Shown one piece after another: positions 23,486-35,439 of a stretch of DNA of 64,000 nucleotides. Source of the DNA: Marisa cornuarietis (lineage: Eukaryota > Mollusca > Gastropoda > Architaenioglossa > Ampullariidae); contig SMMW01000085.1 in the NCBI GenBank assembly GCA_004794655.1, positions 2,046,001-2,110,000 on the forward strand. The letters are read 5' to 3'. The position numbers and the translations under genes were made by a program. A model generated the notes under the pieces. That model had not been told where the DNA came from. It saw only the letters and a program-made list of their open reading frames with translations, and searched no databases. Positions within the stretch are counted from its first letter, which is position 1; each line of letters begins with the position of its first letter.

Positions 23486-23640
23486 CTTTGAATCGCTTGT
23501 CACATAATAATATTGTTTAAAATCGCTTGTCACATATTAATAATATTGTTTAAAATCGCTTGTCACACATTAATAATATTGTTTAAAATCGATTGTCACA
23601 TATAAATAAAATTGTTTTAATTGCTTGTCAAGTGTACACC
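23486..23640 (+). repeat. ~33-37-bp minisatellite (AATCGCTTGTCACATATTAATAATATTGTTTAA)
   Basis: Four well-preserved units start at about 23490, 23521, 23556 and 23591, with a fifth partial unit. Units differ mainly by ATT/ATAT length and a few substitutions. More decayed units (ATCGGCTTGCCACAAATAAATAA) lie at 23430-23460. Confidence 0.9.
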
Positions 23641-26320
23641 AGAAGTATTATGCCATCTTTCTGACTGATCAGGGCAGTTTTCGGGTCAAAGCTGACGTAG
23701 GAGCAATTGATGTTGAAGGCCTTGCGGCCTTTCAAGTAGTGGAACGACTACTAAAGGAGACATCGTCTCTTGAGGCGAGAAATTAGTTGATCCGCGTGGA
23801 CACGTTGAACACATTTTAGGGGCACAAGAGAGTGATGCCTGGCGAAAAGAATTGAAGTTTGAGCTGGGATGAACAAAGCTTTTAACATTCCAATGGAATA
23901 AACTGAGAACTTATAGAGTGCAACGATAGCAAGGTGGGCAGAAACTTAATGAAATAGTATGAACTGTCATGGAAGACATTCTCAACGCTTGTAAAATATA
24001 TTGTGCATGTACATGGTTGTGAAATACTTTAAATATTTCAGGAACATTGTTGGAAACATTCTTTCCTAAGTGGAACACATTTTATGCTATTCTGGACACA
24101 CAAACTGTACACGAAGACATATAATGCACGGTCGGAACGCACTTGCTGAGTGAGCCATCAATGCCGGTTTCCGGTGGTTCGACTAATAGAATTAAGGAGT
24201 TAGTCCTCATGGACATCTTATTCCGAGCGAGAGGTTTTATGTGCACGTTCTCTCCTCACCAAGACACCAGCGCAAAGAAGACTTGTCGCATGCTACATCA
24301 CATGTTGGTAAAATCTTTGTCACATTCTTCCTTTGACACAGCAAAACTTTTCGTCAGCAAAAAGAATAAGCACACATTTTACGGCCAAGGAAGATGTTCT
24401 CGGCCAATGCTTTAGGAACTATTTTATTCATTTGTTTTTCTTTTTGGTTTGCTAAAAGTTTTCTACATAAAATAAATAAACTAAATAAAACATCGAACAT
24501 CCATTAGATATTTGAAGTTCAAGGATAAGAGATGCTGAGATATTTACATAGCTCCAACTGGCAATCCTTTCGACGAAAAAACAAAACGGTTGGACTTGCT
24601 ATTTATCGTTACAACACGATCGACAAGTTTGCAGAAGCAAAATAATACAAATAAGTCTTCTAGAAGTGAACAACACAGCTGCTCTAAAATCCTGCCCTGC
24701 CTTGAATTCTAGATAAGTTTAATTCGTGGTCCTGTTAAACTCGTAGGCAAGTGAAGAAATGAAAGGAAGATTACAGGGATGCTCTTTTAAAAGCTTGTTA
24801 ATACAGTTAATACCGTTTCGGGTGTTGTTATTGATCCGTTAGCTGCGTGTTTTCTTGTTCCCTAGGTTGTCTTCGACTTTAATCTTGAAGGCTGGCGCAG
24901 TAAATGTAAAGAGATGTCCTCGAGAAGCCTAGCATGGCTGACTATTTGTTTGAAATTAATGGATAATGTACGTTTTAAGCGTGATACATATGTTGTATTT
25001 ATCAACAGGGATACGTCAGTTCATCATGGAGATCCACTTGAAAAAAATGTTGTTGTTTTTGTTTTTTTTTTGTTCATGAGATTCTCTTATAGTTCGGTAA
25101 AAATTTGACAGGAAAGAATTAATTTTATAAATGAATAAACGAATGAATAAATTGTATTCAAGATTCAGCTGCAGTCTGTTCTGGTCATTCTCTCTACACA
25201 CCACTCTTCCTGCCCGCGACAAACCACAGCTAGTCCACTGGCCTTGACAAGCAGTCAGTCCCGCGGCTGTCACAACAAAGTCTAACTTCAAACTAATGAC
25301 CTCTGACAACGAGAACAGTTGAGGATGTCTTAAATGAACGGCTTTAAAGACTTACCCTCACGATCACAAACAGTCGTAACCCTCGGTCACAGCACAGGTT
25401 GTCTTGCCGACCTTGTCAAGGATGAAGTAAAAGGAGGCACCATTGAACCACTCACACGAGGCCGGTGAAAAAATAGGGCGTAGTAAGTCCCAGTAAGAAG
25501 GTTGCAGGCAGTTGTGTACAGTACCCAACCTCCACCAAGTGCTGACTAAATCCCTTTGTGATGGAGCTACTGTGGCAGTGAGTTTTACATGGCGAAGGTG
25601 TTGTGGTCGTTGAGGAAACAAATACACGGCGCCCCAACAGCCGTCGGAGCGGCAAGGATGTCGTCGTCAGCGTATAGTGCACAGCGACTGGTGCTGCCTG
25701 GTGCTGGCCCGAATGCACGAGCTGTCCGGAATGTCTGTCAGTGCGCGTGCGCGCGCGTCAGCAGCACCCCCCCCCCAAAAAAAAAACAACAACTTGGCAG
25801 CGAATGAGAAGGAATAGTCTTCCCTCCACACTTTCCCCACACCCCTGCACTTTCCCCCACACCCCCACACCCCCACTAACCCTCCGGCACTAGCGTCTGC
25901 GAGAGATGTGAAAACAAACGTCTTCACCCGCCGCTGAGCTGAGCGAGGCAGATTTTGTGACGTAAGGAGGCGATAGAGATGCAGCCTCTGCCGTGTCGAA
26001 TAGTTCATCACTACAAATAGAGAACCGATATCAAAGGTAAAAGAGGAAACAATTTCAGTTGGCTTGTCTACTCTGGGGGTCGGGGGAGGAGGGAGAGAGG
26101 GTTTGGGGACTGGAGGGAAGGTATTGATCCCAGAGTCCCTCTCAGAGTCCCTCCCAAGCGGCACAGCCCCGCGTGCTCACGCGATCAGAAGCCTCACTTC
26201 GATCGAAGCCTCACTCTTTTGAAATGCAAGATGAGCTGACGTCACCACATCTTTCAACACTTGCAAGGTGCCCGTGAGAAACAACGTGTCCTGCCACTTC
26301 CCATCTCTCTTTCTTCCTAC
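23641..26320. other. Gene-free stretch
   Basis: Nothing with gene-like structure was recognised. Short frames near 24143-24415 and 25364-25718 have no conserved motif and no matching splice signals. C-rich and A-rich homopolymer runs occur near 25766-25785. Confidence 0.4.
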
Positions 26321-26421
<101 letters not shown>

Positions 26422-27059
26422 GTCCCGAGAACCCGCGCCCACAATCATCAACAAAATCTCCATTTTTCTCTTAAAATAGAAAAATTAAAAAAAGAGAAAC
26501 GGCGGCAGAATACGGAAATATGCGTAGAGAAGATAAGTAGATGCGTAGTGGACGTACTGATATGGATAAACTTTAAATGAAATGCAGACTTCGAATAAAA
26601 TTCTTACCATTGACAAAGAAAAAAACCTAGACATATTCATGAGCAGACCCATTTGACTCCTGACCTAAGTTATTTGTAGGTCGATGGGAGACATGGCGCG
26701 ATCAGCCCTCTGTATGTACTTTATTGACTTCACTGCCCATTGTGCTTTACAGATTTCTGTGTATAGTCTTCGGATTCCCTAAAGTGTACTTTTTTTGCCC
26801 GACATATTTACATAATTTTGACTTACCTAGACTTATCCGTTTCAAGTAAACTAATGAAATGTTCTGTCTCTAACTGTAGACATGAATGTATTGTTATTTG
26901 GGCCTGGTTATAGGAATGAAAGTATTTCTATTTCTGCATGACAATAGACATTTCTATCTTTTGCCATACTATGTAGTTGAATAGGGCTTATATAATCATA
27001 GTATTAGTGTGGAACAGAGGTTGCGCTCCTCAATGGCTTCCTGCATTATTACAGGTGTA

Positions 27060-27146
27060 TTATATATATATATATATATATCATTTCAGCTGTATTATGA
27101 CATTGTGTGTGTGTGTGTGTGTGGTTTATATATATATATATATATC
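27060..27146. repeat. (TA)n-(TG)n-(TA)n microsatellite cluster
   Basis: TA repeats at about 27060-27080, TG repeats at about 27104-27122 and TA repeats at about 27127-27145. Confidence 0.95.
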
Positions 27147-28212
27147 ATCTAAGTCCCATTTATTTAGATTTTGTTTTACAAGATTTTTGTCCAGCACTTG
27201 GCCTGTCGAGACCCTTCTTAGTTTCTAGTCTAACTCTATGTAGAGTGGTTGGCCTGTCTAGATCCGTACTTAGCTTCTATTTTAACCCCCCAGCAGGCGT
27301 TGTCGCATCCAGGGAGAAGTACGTGTAACCTGAGATGAGATCTCAACCCTTATTAACCCTTTCGATCCTCGCTATTTGGAGGTTCAGCGAAGCTAGTTTG
27401 ACGCGGTTAGAGCCCCTTTTTCATCTTTCGTGCGTGGAGATGTGTTTGCAACTTCTGGGCTGAACGGCGTGTTGACGTACTCTGGAAAGATGAGTGAAAC
27501 TGGTAAAATATATATAACCAGAGAGACCACTACTGCTGTGTAAGTCAGAGCAGTGGTGGCATGTCTGTAGATAGGAAGAAGATTTCTCTTCATTGATGTC
27601 CAGCAGATCAGACTGCGTGGCAAATATGTTGAGGGCGCAGATAAGACTGGTGTTGAAAAAGTTTGTTTACACACAAAACAGTTGCCTTTGTTCTGCGCAC
27701 CTCGTGGGACATAGCGGCCCCAAAGAAACCATACGTGACAGTACCCTCATTGTTTCCAATCAAACAGTTCAGGACCTCGGTGGTGAGTTTGTTATTCATT
27801 TGGCGATGACTTTTTCGTTATCGACGTTAAAATAATTTTCACTGATTTGCATCAGAAGTTTTGGTATGAAGCGGGTTATAAGTGAACCGCTTACTTCTTC
27901 TTGTTATTATCATCATTATTATCTTATTGTTGTTTATTCAGTAGGAATTTGTTTACAGGTCAATGAAGCTGATGCAAACCCTTTTCCATTTGGCCAAGGC
28001 TTGCAAAATGTGGCATCATTGTCAGCGGTTGATAGCAGTTTAGTATCTGCTGTCTGCTAAGATACTTGTTCAGTCTGAGCTCTGATTACTTTTGAATCGG
28101 TTTCATGATGCTTTGTTCGGGGTTTTTGTCAACTTGTTTGTAAATTATTGGTATTTTAGGTGTGTTGTTTATGACTGGCATTAGATGAGCTTAACATCTC
28201 TTGCATGACATG

Positions 28213-28396
28213 TGAGCGGTCCGGTGCTGCAACGGTTAGCGCCTGTCACCAATACAGTGAAGGTTGGCTGTCCTGGGTTCAGCTCTCGTCTCGGGCATAC
28301 TGTTCTTTCTCTACATGTGGCATCTGTTTACAGGGCTGGCTGCCTTGCCGTGATATAGCTTTAGTTGCTGGCTCGGCGTAAAACACCAATTCCCAT
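28213..28396 (+). mobile_element. tRNA-derived SINE (family B) with 14-bp target-site duplication
   Basis: A 184-bp insert is bounded by the perfect 14-bp direct repeat TCTTGCATGACATG (28199-28212 and 28397-28410). The head is tRNA-like, with an A-box region GCTGCAACGGTTAGCG, a B-box-like GGGTTCAGCTCTCG and the string GTCACCAATACAGTGAAGG between them. The body contains GGCATCTGTTTACAGGGCTG. It ends GGCTCGGCGTAAAACACCAA, a 3' end typical of a LINE-mobilised SINE. The perfect duplication suggests a relatively recent insertion. A second copy lies at 44820-44999 in reverse orientation. The family name is not known to me. Confidence 0.9.
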
Positions 28397-28410
28397 TCTT
28401 GCATGACATG

Positions 28411-29850
28411 ATGTTAAATGTAAAATGTTGGAGACACGTTTTTTGAGTGGAAATCATAGTTCTACCAGAACACTAAAACAGATCGGTTGTCTAATGTTAA
28501 ATGCAGTGCTTAATTATGTGTAATTGTTTAAACACTGTGCTCAAGAGGCTACAAAGCAAACTGTTGTTTAGTCAAAACTTCTTGACCTGTTCGAGCAAGG
28601 TGGTGCAATAATGGGAGACAAGATTTTGACATTAGCAGACTGACCACGAAAAGAGGGTTTGAGCCGATCACCTCATTAAAATGGAACAAAACGAAGAGAA
28701 TGAAAGGAGCGCAAAAAATTCAGACAAGGAGAATAGCTTCTCTCAGCATCCATCTTGAACATTACACGGCCAGAATAAAGAAGTTTCAATTTCAGATGAT
28801 GTTTTGTCCACAGTCTAATACAATATGGAAACTGAAATGCTCTGACAATGTTGTATCCTCAGCAGCGAGCGCTTTGCACTACGTTACAGTTACTCTTACC
28901 TTCACAGCCGCCTGCTGAAAGATCTAGGGGATTGTAATTTTTTGTTTGTTTGTTTGTTTCTTGTAATTGAATAAAGCTTAGTGCAAGATACAACTTTCCC
29001 AAACCTGTTCTCTGAGATACGCGCCTTAAAACAAACATCCCCATGGTCAAGGCCAAGAACACGTCTGCCAGGATTGTACGTGGACAGGGTTACTTGTCTT
29101 AAGGCCTCAACCAGTGGGAGAGCTAGGATCATATTAATTAGGCGAGTTGTTTGTATGTTTGTAGGCGTATTGATGAACAAAATTTTTACCTCTTTCTATG
29201 CAAGGTGATGTTTGTAGACGTGTTACTGAAGAACGGAAATAGGGGTAGTCACCCACATTATGGGAAATAGTCTATTAAACTGAGTTTTACCCAATCAGTG
29301 GAACAAATGTTGGACCCCATTAGACCTTTAAGCCAGTCAGAGGAAAGATCGGGGGAGTATAAGCCAAAGACAACTGCCACTCGCCAGTTCATCCCTCGCC
29401 ACCTAAACTCATCATACACTTATATTTTTCGCCAGATGACACCGTGCAGTCTCAGCTGTCAAATAGTTTGCACCCACAATTCATTCTGTACAGACTCAGA
29501 TGACCAATCACTCATTTCGCGAGCTCATTCTGCACAAATTTAGCTCAGCAATGTGATCAATCATTAGGTGATATCGTCGTCAGCAGAAGCCAGGTTTAGA
29601 AAACAACAAGCGACGCGATCCTGCGCTGGACCGGTTTACTTCCCTTCCGCTGCCCGACATTCGGATGCACGTGAGAAGCTTATCGTTACGAGGATTTCTA
29701 GATTTAATGGGCTTCTCCAGTTCGCATTCCGTCTGGTCCACAATTATTGTGGAACACGTGCTGTCTGATCTCCCAGCACCAACCCTAAGCCTCGCGCAGA
29801 TTGTAGTCCCTGGCTGCCATGAAAGATGCCAGCATCTTCACAGGTCGCGA
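28411..29850. other. Gene-free stretch
   Basis: No coding exon was recognised. A CCAAT-like string (29290) and GTATAAG (29357) are spaced like a promoter, but no transcript start or coding region can be tied to them. Confidence 0.35.
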
Positions 29851-29877
29851 TTTTTTTTTTTTTTTTTTTTTTTTTTT
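29851..29877. repeat. Poly(T)27 tract
   Basis: Twenty-seven uninterrupted T residues. This could be a reverse-strand poly(A) tail of a retrocopy, but no coding or SINE body was recognised to its left on the minus strand. Confidence 0.9.
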
Positions 29878-30019
29878 GCACTGACTCTGCCAGCTGACCT
29901 GCTCCACGCATGAGCAGAACGCAGTCGCCAGCTTAACTAGCCTTGACTTTTATTGTTTTATCAGCTCAGTCGTTATGTCCAAGAGAGAAGCTGACACTAA
30001 TATTTTAATCTTAACGCAG

Positions 30020-30054
30020 ACCCTAACCCAAACCCTAACTCTAACCCTAACCAC
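30020..30054. repeat. Short interstitial telomere-like (CCCTAA)n tract
   Basis: Reads as CCCTAA, CCCAAA, CCCTAA, CTCTAA, CCCTAA, CC: about five and a half hexamers with two substitutions. TTAGGG is the usual telomere repeat of molluscs and most animals. It lies about 180 bp before the 3' end of a CR1-like LINE. Confidence 0.75.
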
Positions 30055-30231
30055 AAAGCTATCTTAAACATAGCTTTCGAGCTAACACGTGTACAAGCTC
30101 TCCTCTCAAATAAAATCATAAAACAAAACAATAACAGTGAGTATTACCAAGAGAAAAAATAAAAGATCAATCAACAAAGCAAGCTGCGTTATCCGCCTGT
30201 TCGCAGTTAGGAGGCTGGAGCCAGTTAATGG

Positions 30232-31275
30232 TGAAGATGATGATGTCGATTTATATTGCGCAGGTATACATTCAAAGGAATGCTCATTGCGCTCAATGTC
30301 CAAAATGACAGGAAATAAAATGTCCAAAAATTGAAGAGTAAATTTAGTTGGTACAGGATCCACAGCACATGAAGTTTTAGTTCATCTCGCTACAAGTTTC
30401 CTCAAGTAACTCTCATCAATACACGTGAAAGAAGTCAGCGGAACACCAGCAAATGGCACAGAATAGTCTTCCTCACACTCTGGCAACTCACAAGCTGCAC
30501 TCTCAAGTCCAGCACTAATTTCCTTTATCTTATTAACAAAGAAAGAAGACAGCTGATCAGCAGCTTACTTGTCATCTACCTCAGGAAGAACCGGACTAGT
30601 TCTGTTCTTACCCAGCAGGCTGTTCACAATGTCAAAAGTCTTTCTGGGATTTCTACTCGCAGCCTCTAGCTGCTCCTGTACAAATAACGATTTAGCCTTT
30701 TTTTACAGCACACACATATTTATTTCTGGCTAACTTATACAGCTGTCTGTCAATCTCAAGTTTGGTCTTCCTCCACTTTTTCTCTGCCAACTGTCTCTGT
30801 TTCTTGGCTTCACTCACCCCCTCACAAAACCACGCACAATCTGGTCTGTCTACAACAATTTTATTAACTGCAGGCGCATGCTTATCAAGCAGCCCTAAGT
30901 CTGATTATATAATTCTACTAACTCATCAACATCTGTGGGAGGATCTAATAACTTTGGATGAAGCAGGTCTTATCTGAAAGCGTTCAGGTCAATTTTCTTC
31001 AAATTTCTACACAAAGCAGATGTTTTTTTACGCCTTGCTCGAGAGAGACCAGTCACCAAGGACTGCACAAAATGGTCCGAAATATAAAAAAAATCCTCTA
31101 CAACAGCTGACTTGACCAGGGACTCTGATGGTGCACGAGTGATAACCCAGTCAAGAATGTGTCCAAGTTTATGAGTTGGTTTATCGATCAGCTGATAAAG
31201 ACCACGGCTAGCTAAAGCCTCAATCAACTGCTTCACATCACTACACAACACATTTCTAATTTTAAACACTTTTAG
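30232..31275 (-). mobile_element. CR1-like LINE, internally deleted (EN end, RT start, 3' tail)
   Basis: Read on the minus strand, an open frame at 31269-30970 carries the end of the AP endonuclease: LIDKPTHKLGHILDWVITR, then ISDHFVQSLV and RRKKTSAL. The linker continues to about 30520 with stops (WFCEGVSEAKKQRQLAEKKW near 30840-30780). The start of the RT region reads DPVPTKFTLQFLDILFPVI near 30363-30300. The sequence then drops directly into the 3' tail (CATTCCTTTGAATGTATACC, then TGCGCAATATAAATCGACAT) and stops at about 30232. The RT palm and thumb are missing. The tail matches that of the element at 57316-58263, so they belong to the same or sister families. Confidence 0.8.
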
Positions 31276-32219
31276 GCCTTAAGTCTATTTCGATAATCAG
31301 TTTAAAGTGCATACCAGAATTTTAGAATTGTTAAAATTAAAAATCCTTTAAGTAAGATAAAGCTGTTTAAGTCTGACTTTCCGTCCTGTCAGTGCAATTT
31401 TTTGTTTGTTTGTTTTTTGTTTTGTTTTTTTGCAATGAATCTAAATGGCAGAGAAGAGATTTTGCTTCTTTAAAACAGTTTTAAGATTTAGAAACGTGTT
31501 TTGCAACTGGCCCCTGAAGGATATGCGCAGAAATTTATGGTGTTCGATACCTTCGATTCAAACAATGCTAACATGGCTAAAGTACAGACAGAGCAACTTC
31601 CTCTGCAGATTGATGAACTTTACAGTCTGTCCGCAATATTTTACTCAGAGAGGAGGCGCCGTCTATTTCCAAAGTGTTCCCAAATTAAGGCATGCGCGAA
31701 CGTGAAGCCTAGTAGAATTATTTAATAAGAAAAATAGGAACTTGACAGCGTCACACATACCAATCAAATTAAAGTGATCTATTGTGTGGTTGATTGTTCT
31801 GCAAGCGCATCCTGCGCCAACTGCAGCAGCTTGCACACAGCTTCTTCAAAACACTGCGCGCGTGCGGAATGCGGCGCATCCTGTTCTGATGTTTGCCGTT
31901 GTTGCGTGAGTGGATGCCTCTACAAATGCGGTTTTCCTTCTTTCCTACAACAGACTCTGTAGTCGTGACACAATGGCCACTGGTATCTGTTCAAACCAAA
32001 ATAAGATAGATTTCCTCTGAGGTTTTTATCCCACTATTATGCCACTTAATTCCCTTTTCTTCCACTTGTGATGGCCTTCACACTTCACAGTCTACACAAT
32101 GACTGAAGCCACCCTACATGGAAACAGCATCCGCACACGTACGCGCAGTACACGTTCAGGCAAACCTCCACATACTCTGATGTGCACTTGGAACAGACAT
32201 CAATGAACTACGATCCAGA
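31276..32219. other. Gene-free stretch
   Basis: T-rich runs near 31398-31432. Short frames near 31445-31725 and a cysteine-rich frame at 31774-31962 have no recognisable family motif. Nothing else was seen. Confidence 0.35.
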
Positions 32220-33075
32220 ATCGTGTTATAGAAGAGGATTTCGGTAAAGTTCACGGAAAGTTTCAGGAAACAGCTCCTATAGTTGCTGAGATGGAAGGTA
32301 GGCTAAAAGAATTCATGAAAATTTCAAATGAAGAGATGGATAAGCTAGATATATTTTCGAGGAATTCCGGAATCGGATAAAGAAACATCTTCGTCCGAGC
32401 ACTTAACGTAATGATAAACCACTGTGCCGTTCTCAAGTCTTTCAGGGTACCTCCAATCTGAGTTGCACAAACCCTAGGTTCATCTTACGACTGTCTTGTT
32501 GAAATCAACGAAGATGTTGTTGCTAGAAATATCGTTTTTCCAAAGCCAGACAAAAAGTAACTCTCTTTGCAAACATTTCTCCTGCGGACTACTCATAGTT
32601 GTGATATGACTGGTCATGACGTCACTGTGGAAGATGGAGCGTCTGGCGGTTAATATGATTGTACTGAAAATATCAAGACAGTTAATTGGTTTCAACCAAA
32701 ATGTTATCGTGACTGGTGCCTATCTGCCCCAACAGATTCTCCATACTATAGTGACACAGACGTTCATCACGAGTCTCTTGATTGAAGTGTGTGTTCTGGA
32801 TCTGTTTGAACGTTTTGATAACCATTATGTTATCATGATGCGGGACCTCAATGCAAGTACCAGTAACGAACATTCAGAGAAAGATTGCCTCTTTAGCAAC
32901 GTAATGGAAAATGTAGCTAATTATAACGTTCCAGCGATGAACATGTCTATCTGTTTTGGTAGACATCTGTTACGAGTTCGCGAACAATTTAATCTTTGCA
33001 TTTTAAATGATGTTTTTGGATGGAGACAAGCTAGGGGATGTGATCGACATATCCTCTACTGGATGGCGACATTTA
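32220..33075 (+). mobile_element. Non-LTR retrotransposon fragment (possible ORF1 piece plus AP endonuclease)
   Basis: The open frame at 32616-33092 matches the AP-type endonuclease of LINEs: VIVTGAYLPQQ, then ECVLDL-like CVLDLFERFDNHYVIM, RDLNAS (normally GDLNA; the Gly is replaced by Arg here) and FNLCILNDVFGW. The usual D-x-Y-IS ending is disrupted (CDRHILYW). The preceding 32220-32570 segment reads EEDFGKVHGKFQETAP and ISNEEMDKLDIFSRN with a later stop. That resembles the coiled-coil and domain start of a LINE ORF1, but this part is only suggestive. No RT follows; it is cut off near 33075. Confidence 0.7.
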
Positions 33076-33084
33076 TGTATTACC

Positions 33085-33915
33085 TGTATTAAAAATAATA
33101 TTTATACCAACCACTGTATTGAAACGAATGATGTCACATTAATATTCTGAATTCGTATGACTGAGGTCAACAGAGTTTTGGAGAGACAGCTGAACATGTC
33201 TGTGTGGAGCTGCAGAAACAGGACCGGTCGAAAACCATTTGTGAATAACGAAAGAATAATATTCCGATGGAAGAGAGCGTTAGAGAAATTTGAGAAGAGA
33301 AGGCTTTGTTAATTCAGTGAAAGCCCGCTGTGAGGGGGGGCCCTACAGGACTTTAGGAAACCTTTTGTGTTACAGACTGACACAAGGCTTAGAAGCGACC
33401 CCCACTGTAACAGCATGACAAGGAGTTTTTGCCAGTCATTTACATCAGTAGAAAGCTACTAGACAGGGAAAGGCTCTACAGCCCCATCGAATGCGATTGC
33501 CTGGCTATTGTATGGGCTCTACTCAAGCTCTTCCGATACCTCTATTGTCCGGAGTCTGTGCTCCACACTGACCAGAAACCCCTGATTTATTTTAAATCCA
33601 CACGCTACAAAAATTCATTTATTATACTCTGGGAGATGACCTTGCAATAGTTTAAATTTGAAGTGAAGTCGATTGAGGAGACCCAAAACGGATGCGTTGT
33701 CACGATTGGAAATCGATCAGAAAAATTCCATTAGATTCAAAAACAAAGTGGGAAAATATTTATTTTTATCCGGAGGTGAGGAATGTTAATATATTAAATA
33801 TACTATTAATAATATTTATAGCTTTAGCAGCAACTGTTTTGGAACGAATCTGTGTGAATGACATCAAATTAATGGTCTGAATGCTTATGACTGAGATCAA
33901 CAGATTTTGTACAGC
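33085..33915 (+). mobile_element. Ty3/Gypsy pol fragment (RNase H) between ~100-bp direct repeats
   Basis: The frame at 33429-33650 encodes the RNase H region that follows the RT in Ty3/Gypsy elements: PVIYISRKLLDRERLYSPIE, then CDCLAIVWALLKLF and LHTDQKPLIYF. An upstream fragment, KPFVLQTDTRL, lies near 33357-33390. A diverged direct repeat flanks the block: about 33085-33190 and 33810-33915 share AATAATATTTATA, GAACGAAT, TGA-ATCA-ATTAAT, TCTGAAT and TATGACTGAG-TCAACAGA. Sequences resembling AAGCCCGCTGTG follow both copies (33325 and 33925). Protease, integrase and full LTRs are not seen. Non-functional. Confidence 0.75.
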
Positions 33916-35435
33916 AGGGTAAGCCCGCTGTGTGGGGTGAGTACGGAGTTATATTTGTGTCTTGTTGCTCTTCCTTGGATTTTGTTGAAGTGACCTGTGA
34001 TCTTACTCTGTGTACTTGAGGGACAGTGTATGGACGGCGTCGGACTGAAGAAGACAAACCTTTTTGTGAAACTGATAACGACTAGAGAACAAAGGAGATA
34101 ATTACCTTGTGTCAAGAGTGATATTCCAAGACTGAGTGGATAAAAGAATTCGATTTGTAGGAGATTATTTTCGTGGGTGGGATGACCATCCTTGGTGGCC
34201 TTCCCTGAGGTTGGGTTTTCTATTTCTTAATTTTATATTCTATATGTTTTAGTCTGAATTCTTCGGTAAGGATTGTTTTTCAAATGTCATAGAGATTTTC
34301 TTACACTTTTCTAACTTTCCTTGCACACGTTCTCAAACCAAGGTTGTATTTTGTCTTTAACAACTGTTATAACTTTTTTTCATGCAGGCTCCATCATTTA
34401 AAAGAATTTCATTAAACCTGGTAAGTGTAGCACTAACATCAAGCTTACCGAAGAATCCAGACTAACATATAAAATATAACATAAAAATAGAAAACGTACA
34501 AATAAATTAAGAAAACAAAATTCAAGTTAAAAAATAATTATATAAGAAATCAAAAGAGTTTCTGTAATTAACCAAAATCAGTTTAGGGGGTGAGGTGGCG
34601 AAAAAAGGTTATTCGAAAAATTGAAAAAAAAAACTGAAAGTATTTAATGATCTTCCCAATCTAAACAAAGAAGGTATGGATAAAATGAATAGTAGGTCTG
34701 TAGCTTTAATTATCCCTGATGACATAAAGGCTGTTAAAATGGATGATGACGACGTTAAAGCTAGCGAGGATGAGGAACTCCCTAAGGGACATAAATGTTT
34801 TATGCCTTTAGACCTTCATTTTCCTAGTTATCACTTTTATCAGAAACAAGAAAGGGCTCATCCTTTAAATAGAAACATTCAGCTTCAGAATCAAAATAAA
34901 TATATTTCTCCACTAAACAGCGAAAACTAAGAGCCACTCTCCATCCATATGTGCGTACAGTGATGATGAAAGCGAAAGAATACGAAGCACCACGATGCTT
35001 TGTCTCATCTCTCTCTTTCTTTTACTTAAATATTTTTAATTTGTGTGTACTTGAGCACAATTTTATAAATTTTAATCATTTTAAGTACTCATAAAGCAAT
35101 AAAATAACGTTTAACGTAAAGTTTCAAAAGAAGCTGAGTGGTATTTTATAGTGGACGATGATCGACATCATATTTTTTAAATCGAGGGAGCCATGTGGTG
35201 ATCGTTAAGAAAACATTTATGCTTTTTCGTGTAATAAATAGCTTAGATAAATCGAATATTATTGTACTTTGTAATAGAGGCTTCTTATCTCCTCGTGAGA
35301 AATGACTGTACGACGACCACATCTTAGCTGTTGTTAATATGTGTAAAGATCTATCTATCCATCTGTCTACTCATCTGAGTTTCTGACACTTGAAACGAAG
35401 TGACCTGTAAACCAAAAAAGGATTAGCTGGATTGC
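33916..35435. other. Gene-free stretch
   Basis: AT-rich. An 84-codon frame at 34676-34930 has an acidic run (KMDDDDVKASEDEELP) but no recognised family. Nothing else was found. Confidence 0.35.
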
Positions 35436-35439
35436 TTAG

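Noticed and set aside
20317..25627. Two minus-strand frames containing similar NGAS-YFI strings (near 20440 and 25420)
   Set aside because: Similarity is limited to about eight residues, the flanking DNA does not align, and no splice signals support exons. Probably chance.
27354..27430. TTAACCCTTTCG at 27355 as a possible piggyBac-type end
   Set aside because: No matching inverted end with TTAA was found nearby.
29285..29365. CCAAT and TATAAG spaced like a promoter
   Set aside because: No coding region or element start can be linked to it; such strings are common by chance.
34676..34930. 84-codon frame with an acidic run
   Set aside because: No family motif, no matching splice sites, and it sits in AT-rich sequence between retroelement fragments.
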